DNA of 64,000 bases from Solirubrobacteraceae bacterium (GCA_029263125.1 JAJCYD010000008.1:38129-102128); one strand, 5' to 3'; shown: positions 43,864 to 53,110, counted from the stretch's first letter. A program made the numbers and translations. Notes: generated by a model not told the origin, from the sequence alone.

Positions 43864-45123
43864 ATGCAGCCGCGCGCTTTGCCGGTCGGAGTGGCCCGCG
43901 CGCGGAGAGCCATCCGCGATGCGGCGCTCGTCGACGTCTGGCGGGCGCTGTGGGTCTCGCGATCACTCGTGTGGGCGGCCGGCGTCGCCGCCGTGCTCGT
44001 CTTCGGGCTGTCGGATCGAGCGAGCGATTTCGACCCGGCCGGCCTGACGGCGCCGTTCGCAGCCACGGGCGACACGCTCGTCGCGCCGTTCGCTCGCTGG
44101 GACTCGGTGTGGTACCTCGCGATCGCCGGCAACGGCTACGGCGGCGGCGCGCGGGAGGCGTTCTTCCCCCTGTATCCGCTGCTGGTCAAGGTCGCCGGCG
44201 CCCCGCTGGGCTCGGCGCTGCTGGGTGGAGCGCTGGCGTCGACGGCGCTGCTCGGCGTTGCGCTCGTGCTGCTGCACCGGCTCGTCGCGCTGGACTTCGG
44301 ACGGCCCGTCGCCCGCAACGCCGTGCTGGTGACCGCGCTGTTTCCGATGTCGTTCTTCTTCTCGGCGGTCTACAGCGAGTCGCTGTTCCTCGCGCTCTCC
44401 GTCGGGGCGGTCTACGCGGCGCGGCGCGAACGGTGGGCGTTGGCGGGCGCGCTGGGCGCACTGGGCGCGGCGACGCGCAGCGCCGGCGTGCTGCTGCTCG
44501 TGCCGCTGCTGATCCTCTACCTGTGGGACACCGGCACGCTGCGTCGCCGCCCCAGGCCGCTGCGCCCGGACGTCCTGTGGCTCGGGCTCGTCCCGCTGGG
44601 GCTCGCCGGGTACTGCGGATACCTGTGGCTCGCCGGCCACGATCCGCTGGCGCCGTTCAGCGTCCAGGAGGTCTGGTTTCGCTCCTTCGCCGGCCCGTTC
44701 GTCGGCGCGTGGGACGGCGTCGTGGCGGGGGTGCAGGGGGCGCGCCAGCTGCTCTCGGGGACCCGCGATCCCGTGTTCTTCACCGCGGCGGGCGGCGACC
44801 CGCTCCTCGTGGCGCGCCACAACGTCGAGCTGCTCTGCTGGCTGGTGCTCACGCTCGGCGCCACCGCCGCCGCGCTGCGCCGCCTACCCGCGGCCTACGG
44901 CGCCTACCTACTGGCCGCGCTCGCGCTGCCGCTGTCCTACCCCGTGGCGCCTCAGCCGCTGATGTCGCTGCCGCGCTTCGTCGCCGTGCTGTTCCCGCTG
45001 GCGATCTGGCTGGCGCTGTGGATGACCGGGCGCGCGTGGCGCGAGCGGCTCGTGGTCGGCGCCTTCGCCTGCGGACTGGCCGTCTACACGGGCATCTTCG
45101 CCACCTGGCACTGGGTCGCGTGA
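43864..45123 (+). CDS. PIG-V-like mannosyltransferase family membrane protein
   Basis: 419 residues with about ten helices. RWDSVWYLAIAGNGY near residue 79 and FFPLYPLLVKVA are signatures of the PIG-V/GT76-like mannosyltransferase family; the Asp-Ser pair is near the lipid-phosphate sugar donor site. ATG 43864 is used; an upstream ATG (43822) would add 14 residues. Likely adds mannose to an envelope lipid or glycoprotein. Divergent from the penicillin-binding protein. Confidence 0.88.
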   Translation: MQPRALPVGVARARRAIRDAALVDVWRALWVSRSLVWAAGVAAVLVFGLSDRASDFDPAGLTAPFAATGDTLVAPFARWDSVWYLAIAGNGYGGGAREAFFPLYPLLVKVAGAPLGSALLGGALASTALLGVALVLLHRLVALDFGRPVARNAVLVTALFPMSFFFSAVYSESLFLALSVGAVYAARRERWALAGALGALGAATRSAGVLLLVPLLILYLWDTGTLRRRPRPLRPDVLWLGLVPLGLAGYCGYLWLAGHDPLAPFSVQEVWFRSFAGPFVGAWDGVVAGVQGARQLLSGTRDPVFFTAAGGDPLLVARHNVELLCWLVLTLGATAAALRRLPAAYGAYLLAALALPLSYPVAPQPLMSLPRFVAVLFPLAIWLALWMTGRAWRERLVVGAFACGLAVYTGIFATWHWVA

Positions 45124-45809
45124 TCGTCACCCTCGACGCGCTCGGCACGCTCGTGGCGTTGCGGGACCCCGCGCCCCTGCTGGCCAGCGAGCTCGATGCG
45201 CGTGGCGTGCATGCCAGCGAACGCCAGGCGGGCGAGGCCCTCGCGGCCGAGATCGCCTACTACCGCGCCCACCACGACAGCGCCGGTGACCTCGCGTCGC
45301 TGGCGGCGCTGCGCGATCGCTGTTGCGCGGTGCTCCGCGACGCGCTGGCGGCGACCGGCGTCGACATCTCGCCGCTGCCCGCCGACGAGCTGCTCGATGC
45401 GCTGCTGGCGTCGCTGCGCTTCAGCGCCTATCCGGAGGTGCCCGATGCCCTGCGCGCCCTGCGCGGCGCGGGGCATCGGCTCGTCGTCGTCTCCAACTGG
45501 GACGTGTCGCTGCACCAGACGCTGCGCGCAACCGGGCTCGCCGCGCTCGTGCACGGCGCGATCAGCTCCGCGGAGGCGGGCGCGGCAAAGCCCGACGCCC
45601 GCATCTTCGCCCACGCGCGCGCGCTCGCCGGCGTCAGCCCGTCGGACCATGGGCTGCACGCCGGCGACTCGCTGGAGCACGACGTCGCGGGCGCGCTGGC
45701 CGCGGGCCTACGCCCGGTGCTCGTGGCGCGCGACGGGCGCCCGAGGACCGTCCCCGCGGGCGTCGCGGCGATCGCATCGCTGGCAGAGCTCGTGGCGCTG
45801 GCCGCGTAG
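45120..45809 (+). CDS. HAD-superfamily hydrolase
   Basis: 229 residues. Motif I begins VTLDALGTLVAL, where the second Asp of the usual DxD is replaced by Gly-Thr-Leu context (DALGT), common in one HAD branch. Motif II is VVSNWD, motif III Lys in AAKPDARIF, and motif IV GDSLEHDVAGAL. The substrate is unknown. GTG 45120 overlaps the mannosyltransferase stop. Confidence 0.88.
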   Translation: MIVTLDALGTLVALRDPAPLLASELDARGVHASERQAGEALAAEIAYYRAHHDSAGDLASLAALRDRCCAVLRDALAATGVDISPLPADELLDALLASLRFSAYPEVPDALRALRGAGHRLVVVSNWDVSLHQTLRATGLAALVHGAISSAEAGAAKPDARIFAHARALAGVSPSDHGLHAGDSLEHDVAGALAAGLRPVLVARDGRPRTVPAGVAAIASLAELVALAA

Positions 45810-45823
45810 TCTGCGCAGCCACC

Positions 45824-46840
45824 GTGTCGAGCACCACGCCCCCCGACGACGACCCCGGCGAGCACCCGCCCGAGTCGTCCAACGGCATCCCGCAGTGGCC
45901 GGCGCCCCAGACGCCGGCCCCCGAGCCGATCGAACGCCAGTCGACGAGCCCCGTCGATCCGGCCTCGCCGCCGGTGCCCGCCGGACGCGCGGGGTGGCGT
46001 CCCTGGACGGCGTGGGCAGCGATCGTGACGGGGTTCGGCGTGACGATCGTCGGCGGCATCACGGTCTCGATCATCGCCGCGGCGGCGGGCGGCTCGCTGG
46101 AGGATCCGGCGCCCGGGGTGAACATCGGCCTCACCTTCTTTCAGAACGCGGCGCTGATCGGCGCCGCGCTGTTCTTCGCGCACATGGCCGGGCGCCCGGC
46201 GGCGGCAGACTTCGGTCTGCGCTCGCCGGCCGACGGCATCGCCGACCGGCGCGAACGGCTCAGGGCGCTGCGTCGAGCGGCCGGACTGCTGCTCGGCCTG
46301 TGGATCGGCTTCTACATCGTGAGCGCGATCTGGACGGCGGCGCTCGGGCTCCAAGACGAACGCCAGACGCTTCCCGACACGCTCGGGATCGAAGGCTCGG
46401 CGGTCAACCTCGCGCTCGTCGTGGTGCTGATCACGGTGGTGGCCCCGGTTGGCGAGGAGCTCTTCTTCCGCGGCTACTTCTTCGGAGCGCTGCGCAACTG
46501 GAAGGGCTTCTGGCCTGCGGCGATCATCACGGGCGCGGTCTTCGGCGCGATCCACATCGGTTCGTCGCCGATCGGCTTCACGGTGCCGCTGGCGTTCTTC
46601 GGCTTTGCGCTGTGCCTGCTCTACGAGCGGACGGGCTCGCTGTATCCGAGCATCGCGCTGCACGCGCTCAACAACTCCGTCGCGCTGGGGCTGACGCAGG
46701 GGTGGTCCGCGGAGATCCCGTTCGTGATGGTCGGATCGGTGATCGCGTCGCTGACGCTCACGCGCGGACTCGGCCGCGTGCTGCAGGCCAGATCGCGCAG
46801 CGGCACCGGACCATTCCCGCAGCCCGCCGCGCGAGCGTGA
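45824..46840 (+). CDS. CPBP-family intramembrane metalloprotease
   Basis: 338 residues. A Pro-rich cytoplasmic N-terminus of about 55 residues is followed by seven or so helices. The family motifs are all present: GEELFFRG (Glu211-Glu212, Arg216), FGAIHIG and HALNNSVA. Such proteases process membrane peptides or prenylated substrates. GTG 45824 is 14 nt after the HAD gene, with TAGTCT 11 nt upstream. Confidence 0.9.
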   Translation: MSSTTPPDDDPGEHPPESSNGIPQWPAPQTPAPEPIERQSTSPVDPASPPVPAGRAGWRPWTAWAAIVTGFGVTIVGGITVSIIAAAAGGSLEDPAPGVNIGLTFFQNAALIGAALFFAHMAGRPAAADFGLRSPADGIADRRERLRALRRAAGLLLGLWIGFYIVSAIWTAALGLQDERQTLPDTLGIEGSAVNLALVVVLITVVAPVGEELFFRGYFFGALRNWKGFWPAAIITGAVFGAIHIGSSPIGFTVPLAFFGFALCLLYERTGSLYPSIALHALNNSVALGLTQGWSAEIPFVMVGSVIASLTLTRGLGRVLQARSRSGTGPFPQPAARA

Positions 46841-46878
46841 ACGCGCCAGGAAGTGGCGTGGCCGTCGAGGCCGCGTGA

Positions 46879-46884
46879 GATAGT
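46879..46884 (+). promoter_or_regulatory. -10 element GATAGT of L,D-transpeptidase gene
   Basis: Ends 6 nt before ATG 46891; leaderless transcript expected. Confidence 0.45.
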
Positions 46885-46890
46885 CCCGCC

Positions 46891-47874
46891 ATGCGCCGTC
46901 TCGTCATCGTCACCGCCATCGCCGCGAGCGGCCTCGCCCCGTCCGCGGCCTCCGCCCAGCAGCAGGCGCCGCCCGCGCCTGTGCAGCCCGTTCAGACGCA
47001 GATGCAGGTCACGCTCGACCGCGTCGGCGGCTCGCGATCGACGACGCTGTCGGGCTCGAGGATCCGCATCCGCGGCACCGTCGGAACCTACGTGGTCAGC
47101 GAGCGGGTGACCCTGCGCTTCTACTTCGATCGCAAGAGGGTGCGCACGAAGACCCTCGCGATCCTGCCCGGACCCAACGGCACGGGCACCTTTGCGATGT
47201 CCTACAAGGCCGAGCGCTCGGGGCGCCTGGTCCTGCGCGCGGTCCACGCGCCGACCGCGGCGCTCGGCGAGCTGCGCGCGACGCCGCCCTCCGTCGACGT
47301 GCTGCCTCGCAGGGTCACCTCCAAGAGCCGCGGGCGCATCGTGCGGGTGCTGCAGGGCAGGCTGAGCCGGCTCGGCTACGTCGTCGGAAGGCGCGGCTCC
47401 TACGACGCGCGCACCGCGCGAGCGGTGCTGGCGTTTCGGAAGGTGACCGGCATGCGACGCACGACCGACGCCTCGGTGTCGGTCATGCGGCGCATCGCCC
47501 GCGGAGAAGGCGCATTCAGGGTCCGCCGCGCCGACCACGGGCGCCACATCGAGGCCGACCTGACGCGGCAGGTCATCGCCCTGATCTCCGGCGGCAAGGT
47601 GCAGCGCATCTATCCCACCTCCTCGGGCACGTCACGCACACCGACCGTCCTGGGGTCATTCCGCGTCTACCGCAAGGACCCCGGCATCAACTCGCTGGGC
47701 ATGGTCGACTCGGCGTACTTCATCCGCGGCTACGCGACGCACGGCTTCGCGTCGGTGCCGATCTACCCCGCCAGCCACGGCTGCCTGCGGGTGCCGGTTC
47801 CCGACGCGCGTAGCCTCTTCAATTGGATCGCGATCGGAACGCCGGTCGACGTCTACTACGGCCCGAAGCCGTAG
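46891..47874 (+). CDS. L,D-transpeptidase with peptidoglycan-binding domain
   Basis: 327 residues. A signal peptide (1-22, ending ASA) precedes an Ig-like region, a PG-binding_1 helical domain (about 145-205, GRIVRVLQGRLSRLGYVVG) and a YkuD catalytic domain. The active site is SHGCLRVP with His296 and Cys298. It forms 3-3 crosslinks or attaches proteins to peptidoglycan, complementing the penicillin-binding protein. Its 3' end overlaps the convergent gene by 56 nt. Confidence 0.94.
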   Translation: MRRLVIVTAIAASGLAPSAASAQQQAPPAPVQPVQTQMQVTLDRVGGSRSTTLSGSRIRIRGTVGTYVVSERVTLRFYFDRKRVRTKTLAILPGPNGTGTFAMSYKAERSGRLVLRAVHAPTAALGELRATPPSVDVLPRRVTSKSRGRIVRVLQGRLSRLGYVVGRRGSYDARTARAVLAFRKVTGMRRTTDASVSVMRRIARGEGAFRVRRADHGRHIEADLTRQVIALISGGKVQRIYPTSSGTSRTPTVLGSFRVYRKDPGINSLGMVDSAYFIRGYATHGFASVPIYPASHGCLRVPVPDARSLFNWIAIGTPVDVYYGPKP

Positions 47875-48265
47875 GAGGCCCCCCGGGCCCGGTGATGCGG
47901 GCCACCGGGCTCGAGCCGCGACCGTGCGTGAATCGCCCGACGAACGCGAGCAGGAAGCCGTAGAAGAACAGCGCCAGAAACGTCGGCACGGCGCGCTGGA
48001 CCCAGCGGCTGCGGTCGTCGGCGATCCCGGCGAACGGCGAGAGCAGGACGTCGTTGGCGTCGTCGATGACCTCGCGGATGGTGCTGCTGCGGCGTTCGCG
48101 CAGACGTTCGCCGGCGGCAGTCGGGGCGGCGCGCTCGAAGCCGGCGAGCTCGTCGGTCTGCGTCGTCGAGGCCCGGCCCATCTCGTCGATCGCGAACAGG
48201 CCGAAGCCCAGGCAGATGATGACGCTGAGGACGATGGCAAGGGTTCGCAACGCGCGTTCGATCAC
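47819..48265 (-). CDS. Small two-helix membrane protein, unknown
   Basis: 148 residues from GTG 48265. Hydrophobic helices at about 8-27 (AIVLSVIICLGFGLFAI) and 89-106 (ALFFYGFLLAFVGRF) frame a hydrophilic middle of about 60 residues; the tail is Arg/Ser-rich. No domain recognised. It is divergent from pyrE with only 21 nt between the starts, so promoters overlap. Confidence 0.75.
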   Translation of the reverse strand: MIERALRTLAIVLSVIICLGFGLFAIDEMGRASTTQTDELAGFERAAPTAAGERLRERRSSTIREVIDDANDVLLSPFAGIADDRSRWVQRAVPTFLALFFYGFLLAFVGRFTHGRGSSPVARITGPGGPPTASGRSRRRPAFRSRSN

Positions 48266-48286
48266 GCCCGTAAGGTTCGCAAGACG

Positions 48287-48835
48287 ATGGATGCCACTGG
48301 ACGTTTGGCCGACGAGCTGCGCGAGCACGCCCTGATCATCGGCGAGGTCACGCTGACCAGCGGGGCGACGGCGCAGTACTACGTCGATGCCAAGCGGGCG
48401 ATCCTGCGCCCGGCGGGCTTCGCGGCCGTCGGCGAGCTCGTTGCCCAGCGGGCCGCTCACTGGGGCGCCACCGCCGTCGGCGGGATGACGATGGGAGCCG
48501 ACCCCGTCGCCTGCGCGGCGCTCGCCGGTGGCGCCGACGTGAAGGTCTTCTTCGTGCGCAAGGAGGTCAAGGCCCATGGGCTGTCGCGCCGCATCGAGGG
48601 CCCGTTGCTGAGCCCCGCGGACCGCTGCCTGGTCGTCGAGGACGTCGTCAGCACGGGCGGCTCGACGATCAAGGCGATCGAGGCCCTGCAGGAGGCCGGC
48701 CACGAGATCTGCGGCGTCGTCAGCGTGCTCGATCGCCTCGCCGGCGGCGGGCAGCGCATCGAGGCGGCTGCGGGAGCGCCCTACGCGGCGCTCGTCACCA
48801 TCGATGACGTCTATCCGCAGCGCCCCGATCGCTGA
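48287..48835 (+). CDS. pyrE: Orotate phosphoribosyltransferase
   Basis: 182 residues. Converts orotate and PRPP to OMP in pyrimidine synthesis. Key motifs are SGATAQYYVDAKR at the N-terminus, GGMTMGADPVA, VRKEVKAHG (catalytic loop Lys) and the PRPP motif CLVVEDVVSTGGST. TAAGGT lies 10 nt before the ATG. A 36-codon ORF (48844-48954) follows but has no support. Confidence 0.95.
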   Translation: MDATGRLADELREHALIIGEVTLTSGATAQYYVDAKRAILRPAGFAAVGELVAQRAAHWGATAVGGMTMGADPVACAALAGGADVKVFFVRKEVKAHGLSRRIEGPLLSPADRCLVVEDVVSTGGSTIKAIEALQEAGHEICGVVSVLDRLAGGGQRIEAAAGAPYAALVTIDDVYPQRPDR

Positions 48836-49000
48836 CCAGGCCCATGACACCTGCGCGGGAAGCGATCCGCGCCGCGGCGGCGGCCCCGGTAGCCGGTCTG
48901 ATCGCCGATCGGCGCGACGTGCTGGTCGCCGCCGGTCTGCGGCGTGCCGGTTGACGGACCCGCCAGGACGATCATCCGGCCACGCCGGAGGCTCGCGGGA

Positions 49001-49420
49001 TCAGTCGTCGAGATCGACGCGGATCGTCAGCAGCTCGGTGCCCATCGCCCGCACCGCCGCGGCGTTGAGCTTTGACATGTGGCGCTGTCGCGCGAGCGGA
49101 TCCTCCCCGGCCAGGACGGTGGCCGAGCCCGAGCGCCAGCGGCGGCCGATCCGGATCCGCACGCGCGGGTCGGCTTCGATGTTGCGCACGTACGCGGCCT
49201 TGCGGCCGTGCTCGGCGACGATCCAGAACGTGCCCGTCGCTCGGTCCAGACCCTTGCTGACCGGCGTGCGGCGCGGCTGGCCGCTGCGGCGACCCGTCGT
49301 CTCCAGCAGGCAGACGGTCGGCACAAGACCGTACGCGGCGAGCGCCTTGATCGGCGGGTTGAGCAGCTTCACCTGCAGCGCGGTGATCCGCCTGCGCTTG
49401 CGATCCTCGGAGGTCGGCAC
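49001..49420 (-). CDS. Deazaflavin (F420)-dependent nitroreductase family protein
   Basis: 139 residues with the DDN-family split beta-barrel: LLETTGRRSGQPRRTPV, then WIVAEHGRKAAYVRNIEADPRVRIRIG. This pattern binds coenzyme F420 in mycobacterial Ddn. The physiological substrate is unknown. It supports an F420-producing actinobacterial host. Confidence 0.9.
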   Translation of the reverse strand: MPTSEDRKRRRITALQVKLLNPPIKALAAYGLVPTVCLLETTGRRSGQPRRTPVSKGLDRATGTFWIVAEHGRKAAYVRNIEADPRVRIRIGRRWRSGSATVLAGEDPLARQRHMSKLNAAAVRAMGTELLTIRVDLDD

Positions 49421-49449
49421 GGGCGCGAGTCTAGTACCGGTCTCGCAAC

Positions 49450-49522
49450 GCCCCGAGCTGGATTCGAACCAGCGGCCTTCCCCTTAGGAGGGGGACGCTC
49501 TGTCCAGCTGAGCTATCGGGGC
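49450..49522 (-). tRNA. tRNA-Arg (CCT anticodon)
   Basis: 73-nt cloverleaf on the minus strand. Acceptor stem GCCCCGA/TCGGGGC, D arm GCTCAGCTGGACAGAGC, anticodon stem TCCCC/GGGGA with loop CTCCTAA, and T arm GCTGG-TTCGAAT-CCAGC all pair. Anticodon CCT reads AGG. CCA is not encoded. Confidence 0.97.
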
Positions 49523-49573
49523 CGGTGCGGCGCAGTGGAGGATACGGGCGCGCCCGTACGAGCAGCGCGGCGG

Positions 49574-49783
49574 TCATGCCCGGCGCACCCGCGGATCCAG
49601 GAGGGCGTAGAGGGTGTCGACGACGAGGTTGGCGACGATGATCAGCGCTCCGAGCAGGACCGTCCCGTGGATCATCGGCAGGTCGGCGTTCTCGATCGAC
49701 TCGAACGCGAGCAGGCCGGTGCCCGGAATGTTGAAGACGCTCTCGGTCAGCACCGCGCCGCCGAGCGCGATCAGCCGCGGGCG
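49574..49783 (-). pseudogene. DppB-type permease C-terminal fragment
   Basis: About 69 codons ending at a TGA (49574-49576). The frame reads LGGAVLTESVFNIPGTGLLAFE and LLGALIIVANLVVDTLYAL followed by LDPRVRR, the last quarter of a dipeptide-ABC permease. An in-frame stop lies just upstream and no start codon precedes the homology, so the first three quarters are missing. It follows the binding protein stop by about 7 nt, as if a deletion removed the rest. Confidence 0.85.
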
Positions 49784-49790
49784 TTGGCAC

Positions 49791-51551
49791 TCACCTCAAC
49801 GAGGTGTACGACATGTCCCAGGCGCCCGTGAACCGGTTCACGACCCCCTTGACGTCCGCCGAGGCGATGTTGATCGAGTTGTCCCAGATCCAGGGGACGA
49901 CGTACGCGCGGCCCGTCACGATGCGATCGACCTCGCCGTAGAGCTTCGCGCGCTGCTGCGGATCGGTCTCCTGGGCGGCGATGTCCAGCGCCGCGTTGAG
50001 CTCGGGATCGTCGACCTGCGCGGCGTTGGGACTGAACTGCGGCTGGATGCTGTCACCGCTGAAGACCGGGGCGAGCAGCGACTGCGCGTCGAAGAAGTCC
50101 TTCGCCCAGCCGCCGTTGGGACAGACCGCGACCTTCGCCGTCGGCCGGCCGCAGAACTTCTCGCTCACCGTCGTGGCCGAGAACTGGCGGAAGGTGAACC
50201 GAAAGCCGATCTTCTCGAGCTGGCTGCGCAGCGCGACGGCCGCGGCCGACCCGGGCCGCCCGTTCTCGCCCACCATCAGCAGCGGCGGCCCGCTGTAGCG
50301 GCCACTGGCAAAGCCGGCCTTGCGCAGATATGACGCCGCCAGCTTGAGGTCGGCCTTCGGCGACGTCATGAAGTCGAACGTGCCCTTCGCGCCGCCCGCC
50401 TCCTCGTGGCCGGGGATCCCCGGCGGCAGGAAGTGCGTGGCGATCGGCCCGAGGGTCTCGCCTCCGCGCGTCAGCCGCAGGGCGGTGCGGTCGATGGCCG
50501 CGGCGACGGCCCGCCGGACGCTGACGTTGTCAAACGGCTTGACCGTCGTGTTCAGCGCGACGAAGCGGTTGCCCTGGTTGGGGTCGACGGCGACCTGGTT
50601 GCGGCGCGTCGACAGCGCGGAGCGCAGGATGTTGACCGGCGGGGCCGAGAAGTCGCCGTTGGCCTGTCCCCTGCCCGACAGGATCCGCCTACTCGCGAGT
50701 TCGATGTCGTTACCGCCCAGGAAGGTGATCTTGTCCAGATAGGCGGGGCGGAAGTCCGTGTCGGCGTCCCAGCTGGGGTTTCGCACGAGCTCCAGGCGGC
50801 GACCGGACTTGTAGCCGGTGATCGTGCCCTTGGCGTCGTTGGGGATCATGTACGGACCCGTGAAGACCTGATGGCGACCGTAGGTCGAGACCTCCTTGGC
50901 GTCGAATGTGCGCGCGTAGTCCTTGGGGACGGGCACCGATGCGGGCAGCGCCAGCGCCTGGCCTGTGGAGATCACCCCGACGGGCTCGTTGAGGTTGAGC
51001 ACGAGCGTGCTGTCGTCGGGCGTCTCGATCCCGGAGATCTCGCTGGCGTCGCCGGACTTCAATGCGCGCACGCCCTTGATCTTGCTGAAGTACAGGTCCG
51101 CGTAGGAGTTGCCGACCGACGGCAGGAAGATGCGCTCGAGCGCGTACTTCACGTCGGCGCTGATCACCGTGCGGTCCTGCAACGGCGTGCTGTACGTGAC
51201 GTCGGAGCGGATCTTGATCGTCACGGTCTTGCCGTCGTCTGAGGTCTCGGGCAGGCCCGTCGCCAGATCGGGGGTCGGCGAGGTGGCGTTGGGCTCCCAG
51301 CCGTACAGCCCGCGCTGAGCGGGGTGATGGATGGCCTCGTACTCGTAGACGTAGTACGAGCTGCCGGGATCGAGGCCGAAGACGTCGCCGGTGGACAGGA
51401 CCGTCAGCGCCCCACCGCGCTTGCCGCTGGTGTCGGTGACGTCGGAGGCCTGGCCGGACTCGCCGGGCCCGTCGTCGCCACAGCCGGAGCCCAGCAGGGC
51501 GGCGCAGATCAGGGCGCAGGTCGCGAGCAGGCGTGGTCGGCGTGCGAGCAT
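49791..51551 (-). CDS. Peptide/solute-binding lipoprotein of ABC transporter (family 5)
   Basis: 586 residues. Signal with lipobox LGSGC near residue 25, then a DppA/OppA-type fold: GGALTVLSTGDVFGLDP, ADVKYALERIF, TGPYMIP, DNVSVRRAVAAAIDR and GWAKDFFDAQSL. The gene is intact and starts in a TGATG overlap with the truncated permease upstream. Because both flanking permeases are stumps, it is either an orphan that serves another transporter or part of a decaying operon. Confidence 0.92.
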   Translation of the reverse strand: MLARRPRLLATCALICAALLGSGCGDDGPGESGQASDVTDTSGKRGGALTVLSTGDVFGLDPGSSYYVYEYEAIHHPAQRGLYGWEPNATSPTPDLATGLPETSDDGKTVTIKIRSDVTYSTPLQDRTVISADVKYALERIFLPSVGNSYADLYFSKIKGVRALKSGDASEISGIETPDDSTLVLNLNEPVGVISTGQALALPASVPVPKDYARTFDAKEVSTYGRHQVFTGPYMIPNDAKGTITGYKSGRRLELVRNPSWDADTDFRPAYLDKITFLGGNDIELASRRILSGRGQANGDFSAPPVNILRSALSTRRNQVAVDPNQGNRFVALNTTVKPFDNVSVRRAVAAAIDRTALRLTRGGETLGPIATHFLPPGIPGHEEAGGAKGTFDFMTSPKADLKLAASYLRKAGFASGRYSGPPLLMVGENGRPGSAAAVALRSQLEKIGFRFTFRQFSATTVSEKFCGRPTAKVAVCPNGGWAKDFFDAQSLLAPVFSGDSIQPQFSPNAAQVDDPELNAALDIAAQETDPQQRAKLYGEVDRIVTGRAYVVPWIWDNSINIASADVKGVVNRFTGAWDMSYTSLR

Positions 51552-51844
51552 CAGGCGGTCCTCGGATCCAGGGCGTCGCGCAGGCCGTCGCCGACGACGT
51601 TGAAGGCCGGCACCGTCAGCAGCAGCGCCAGGCTCGGGAAGGTCGTGTACCACCACGCGGAGCTGAAGCGGTCCGTCGCATCGGCGAGCATCGCGCCCCA
51701 CGACGGCGAGGGCGGCTGCACGCCGACGGCGAGAAACGACAGCGGCGCGGCGATCGCGATCGCGACAGACCAGAACAGCGCCAGCGGCGACCTGGCGAGC
51801 GAGCCGTCAAGGCCGTCCCCAAGCCCAGGACTCGCGGCATTCAT
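51551..51844 (-). pseudogene. DppC-type permease C-terminal fragment
   Basis: 97 codons. From about residue 25 it matches the end of DppC permeases: [39 protein letters not shown] and [15 protein letters not shown]. The conserved cytoplasmic EAA loop and all earlier helices (about 200 residues) are absent; the first 20 residues are unrelated. A start codon exists, so a short product could be made, but it cannot form a permease. Confidence 0.82.
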
Positions 51845-51940
51845 GGCGCGTACCCTACGCGCACCACTACGCGTCCGCTGCCGCTGGCGATCTCGGCACT
51901 CGCGGGCGGCCGAACGGTCCCAGTCCGGTGATTTCCGGAC

Positions 51941-52453
51941 TCAGTCGAGGTGCTCGACGACGTCCTCGAGCGGTGCGCGCTGCGGCGCGCGCGGCCGCTG
52001 GCGCGGATGCCCGAGATGCAGCAGGCCGAGCACGCGCTCGCCGTCGGGGATCCCGACCGCCGCGCGGCCCGCGGGCTCGCGCAGGATCGCCGGCGTGCGC
52101 CAGTAGCCCGCCAGCCCGCGACCGTGAGCGGCCAGCAGGACGGCGAAGGCCGCGGCCGCCGTCGCGCACACGTCCTCCTCGTCGAGCACCTCGTCGCCGG
52201 TCTGCGCCGCGGAGACGGCCACGAGCGTCGGCGCGCGATCGAGCTTGGCGGCGGCGATCGGATCGTCGGCGGCCGCCTTGAGGCGCTCCAGCGTCTGCGG
52301 GCCGAGCACGCGGAAGCGCCAGGGGTTGGTGAGCTTGTGGTTGGGCGCCCAGCGCGCGAGATCAAACAGCTCGTCGAGCGTCGCCCTGTCCACCGGCGCC
52401 GGCGCGAAGACCTTGTGCGTGCGCCGCGTGCGGATGGCCTCCTCGAGCTCCAC
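51941..52453 (-). CDS. Nitroreductase family oxidoreductase
   Basis: 170 residues, FMN-dependent fold. EEAIRTRRTHKVFAPAPVD and DLARWAPNHKLTNPWRF give the FMN-contact Arg-Arg and Asn; AAFAVLLAAHGRGLAGYWRT and VLGLLHLGHP complete the core. It is shorter than many members (about 190), lacking the usual late helix. The GTG start overlaps the upstream stop by one base (TAGTG). Confidence 0.88.
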   Translation of the reverse strand: MELEEAIRTRRTHKVFAPAPVDRATLDELFDLARWAPNHKLTNPWRFRVLGPQTLERLKAAADDPIAAAKLDRAPTLVAVSAAQTGDEVLDEEDVCATAAAAFAVLLAAHGRGLAGYWRTPAILREPAGRAAVGIPDGERVLGLLHLGHPRQRPRAPQRAPLEDVVEHLD

Positions 52454-53073
52454 TACTCGTCGTCGTCCTCATACAGCGACTCCTGTGCGAGCTCCTCACC
52501 GCCGGCGTCGAAGAGCTTGCATGCCAGGGTCGCGCCGTCGTAGCCATCGGGGGCCAGCAACGTGAAGCGCTCCTCGACGAGCGTGCACTGGTCCACCGTC
52601 AGGCCCGACAGCTCGGCGGTCACGATCTGACCGCCGCCGACCAGCGGGCGGCCCCAGACGAGCGTCATGTCGGCGCTCCTCTCGTGCTCGCCGCGCCAGA
52701 CGCCGACGACCTCCTCGCACAGGTCAAGCTCCCAACCGGGGTTCTCGGCCGCGGTCTCGGTCGTGAAGTCGGCTACCGCCGCGAACTCGCCCGGCTCGCG
52801 ATCCTCGCCACCGGGCCGATAGGACACGTAGCCGAAGAGCTCATAGCCCGTCGAGGTGATGGTGGTCGCGGGGACGTAGGTGCGTCCGTGCCAGGTGCGG
52901 TCGGGATGAAAGACGATCTCGCCGGGCTCGCCGAGGCCGTCCTCCTCCTCGTCGAGCGGGTCGCACGCCCCGAGGAAATGGCGCGTGAGTGTGGCCGCCC
53001 AGCGGCCATCGGGCAGCGGTTCCTGCGGCGGCTCGGCGACGAAGCGGCAGACGGGATTGGGATCGACGGGCAT
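52453..53073 (-). CDS. Hypothetical protein, possibly zinc/acid-rich
   Basis: 206 residues, no signal and no recognised domain. It starts at ATG 53073 (MPVDPNPVCRF). The sequence is acidic with strand-rich segments (EIVFHPDRTWHGRTYVPATT, GYELFGYVSYRPGG) and ends in EDDDE. TAGACT precedes the ATG by 8 nt. Coupled to the nitroreductase by a one-base overlap, so the two may act together. Confidence 0.72.
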   Translation of the reverse strand: MPVDPNPVCRFVAEPPQEPLPDGRWAATLTRHFLGACDPLDEEEDGLGEPGEIVFHPDRTWHGRTYVPATTITSTGYELFGYVSYRPGGEDREPGEFAAVADFTTETAAENPGWELDLCEEVVGVWRGEHERSADMTLVWGRPLVGGGQIVTAELSGLTVDQCTLVEERFTLLAPDGYDGATLACKLFDAGGEELAQESLYEDDDE

Positions 53074-53081
53074 GGCGCGGG

Positions 53082-53087
53082 AGTCTA
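53082..53087 (-). promoter_or_regulatory. -10 element TAGACT
   Basis: Minus-strand hexamer ending 8 nt before ATG 53073. Confidence 0.45.
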
Positions 53088-53110
53088 TGTCGTGATCGCG
53101 ACGCCACGAA

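Noticed and set aside
48844..48954. 36-codon ORF 8 nt after pyrE
   Set aside because: Ala/Arg-rich, no ribosome site, no conserved feature; most likely chance.
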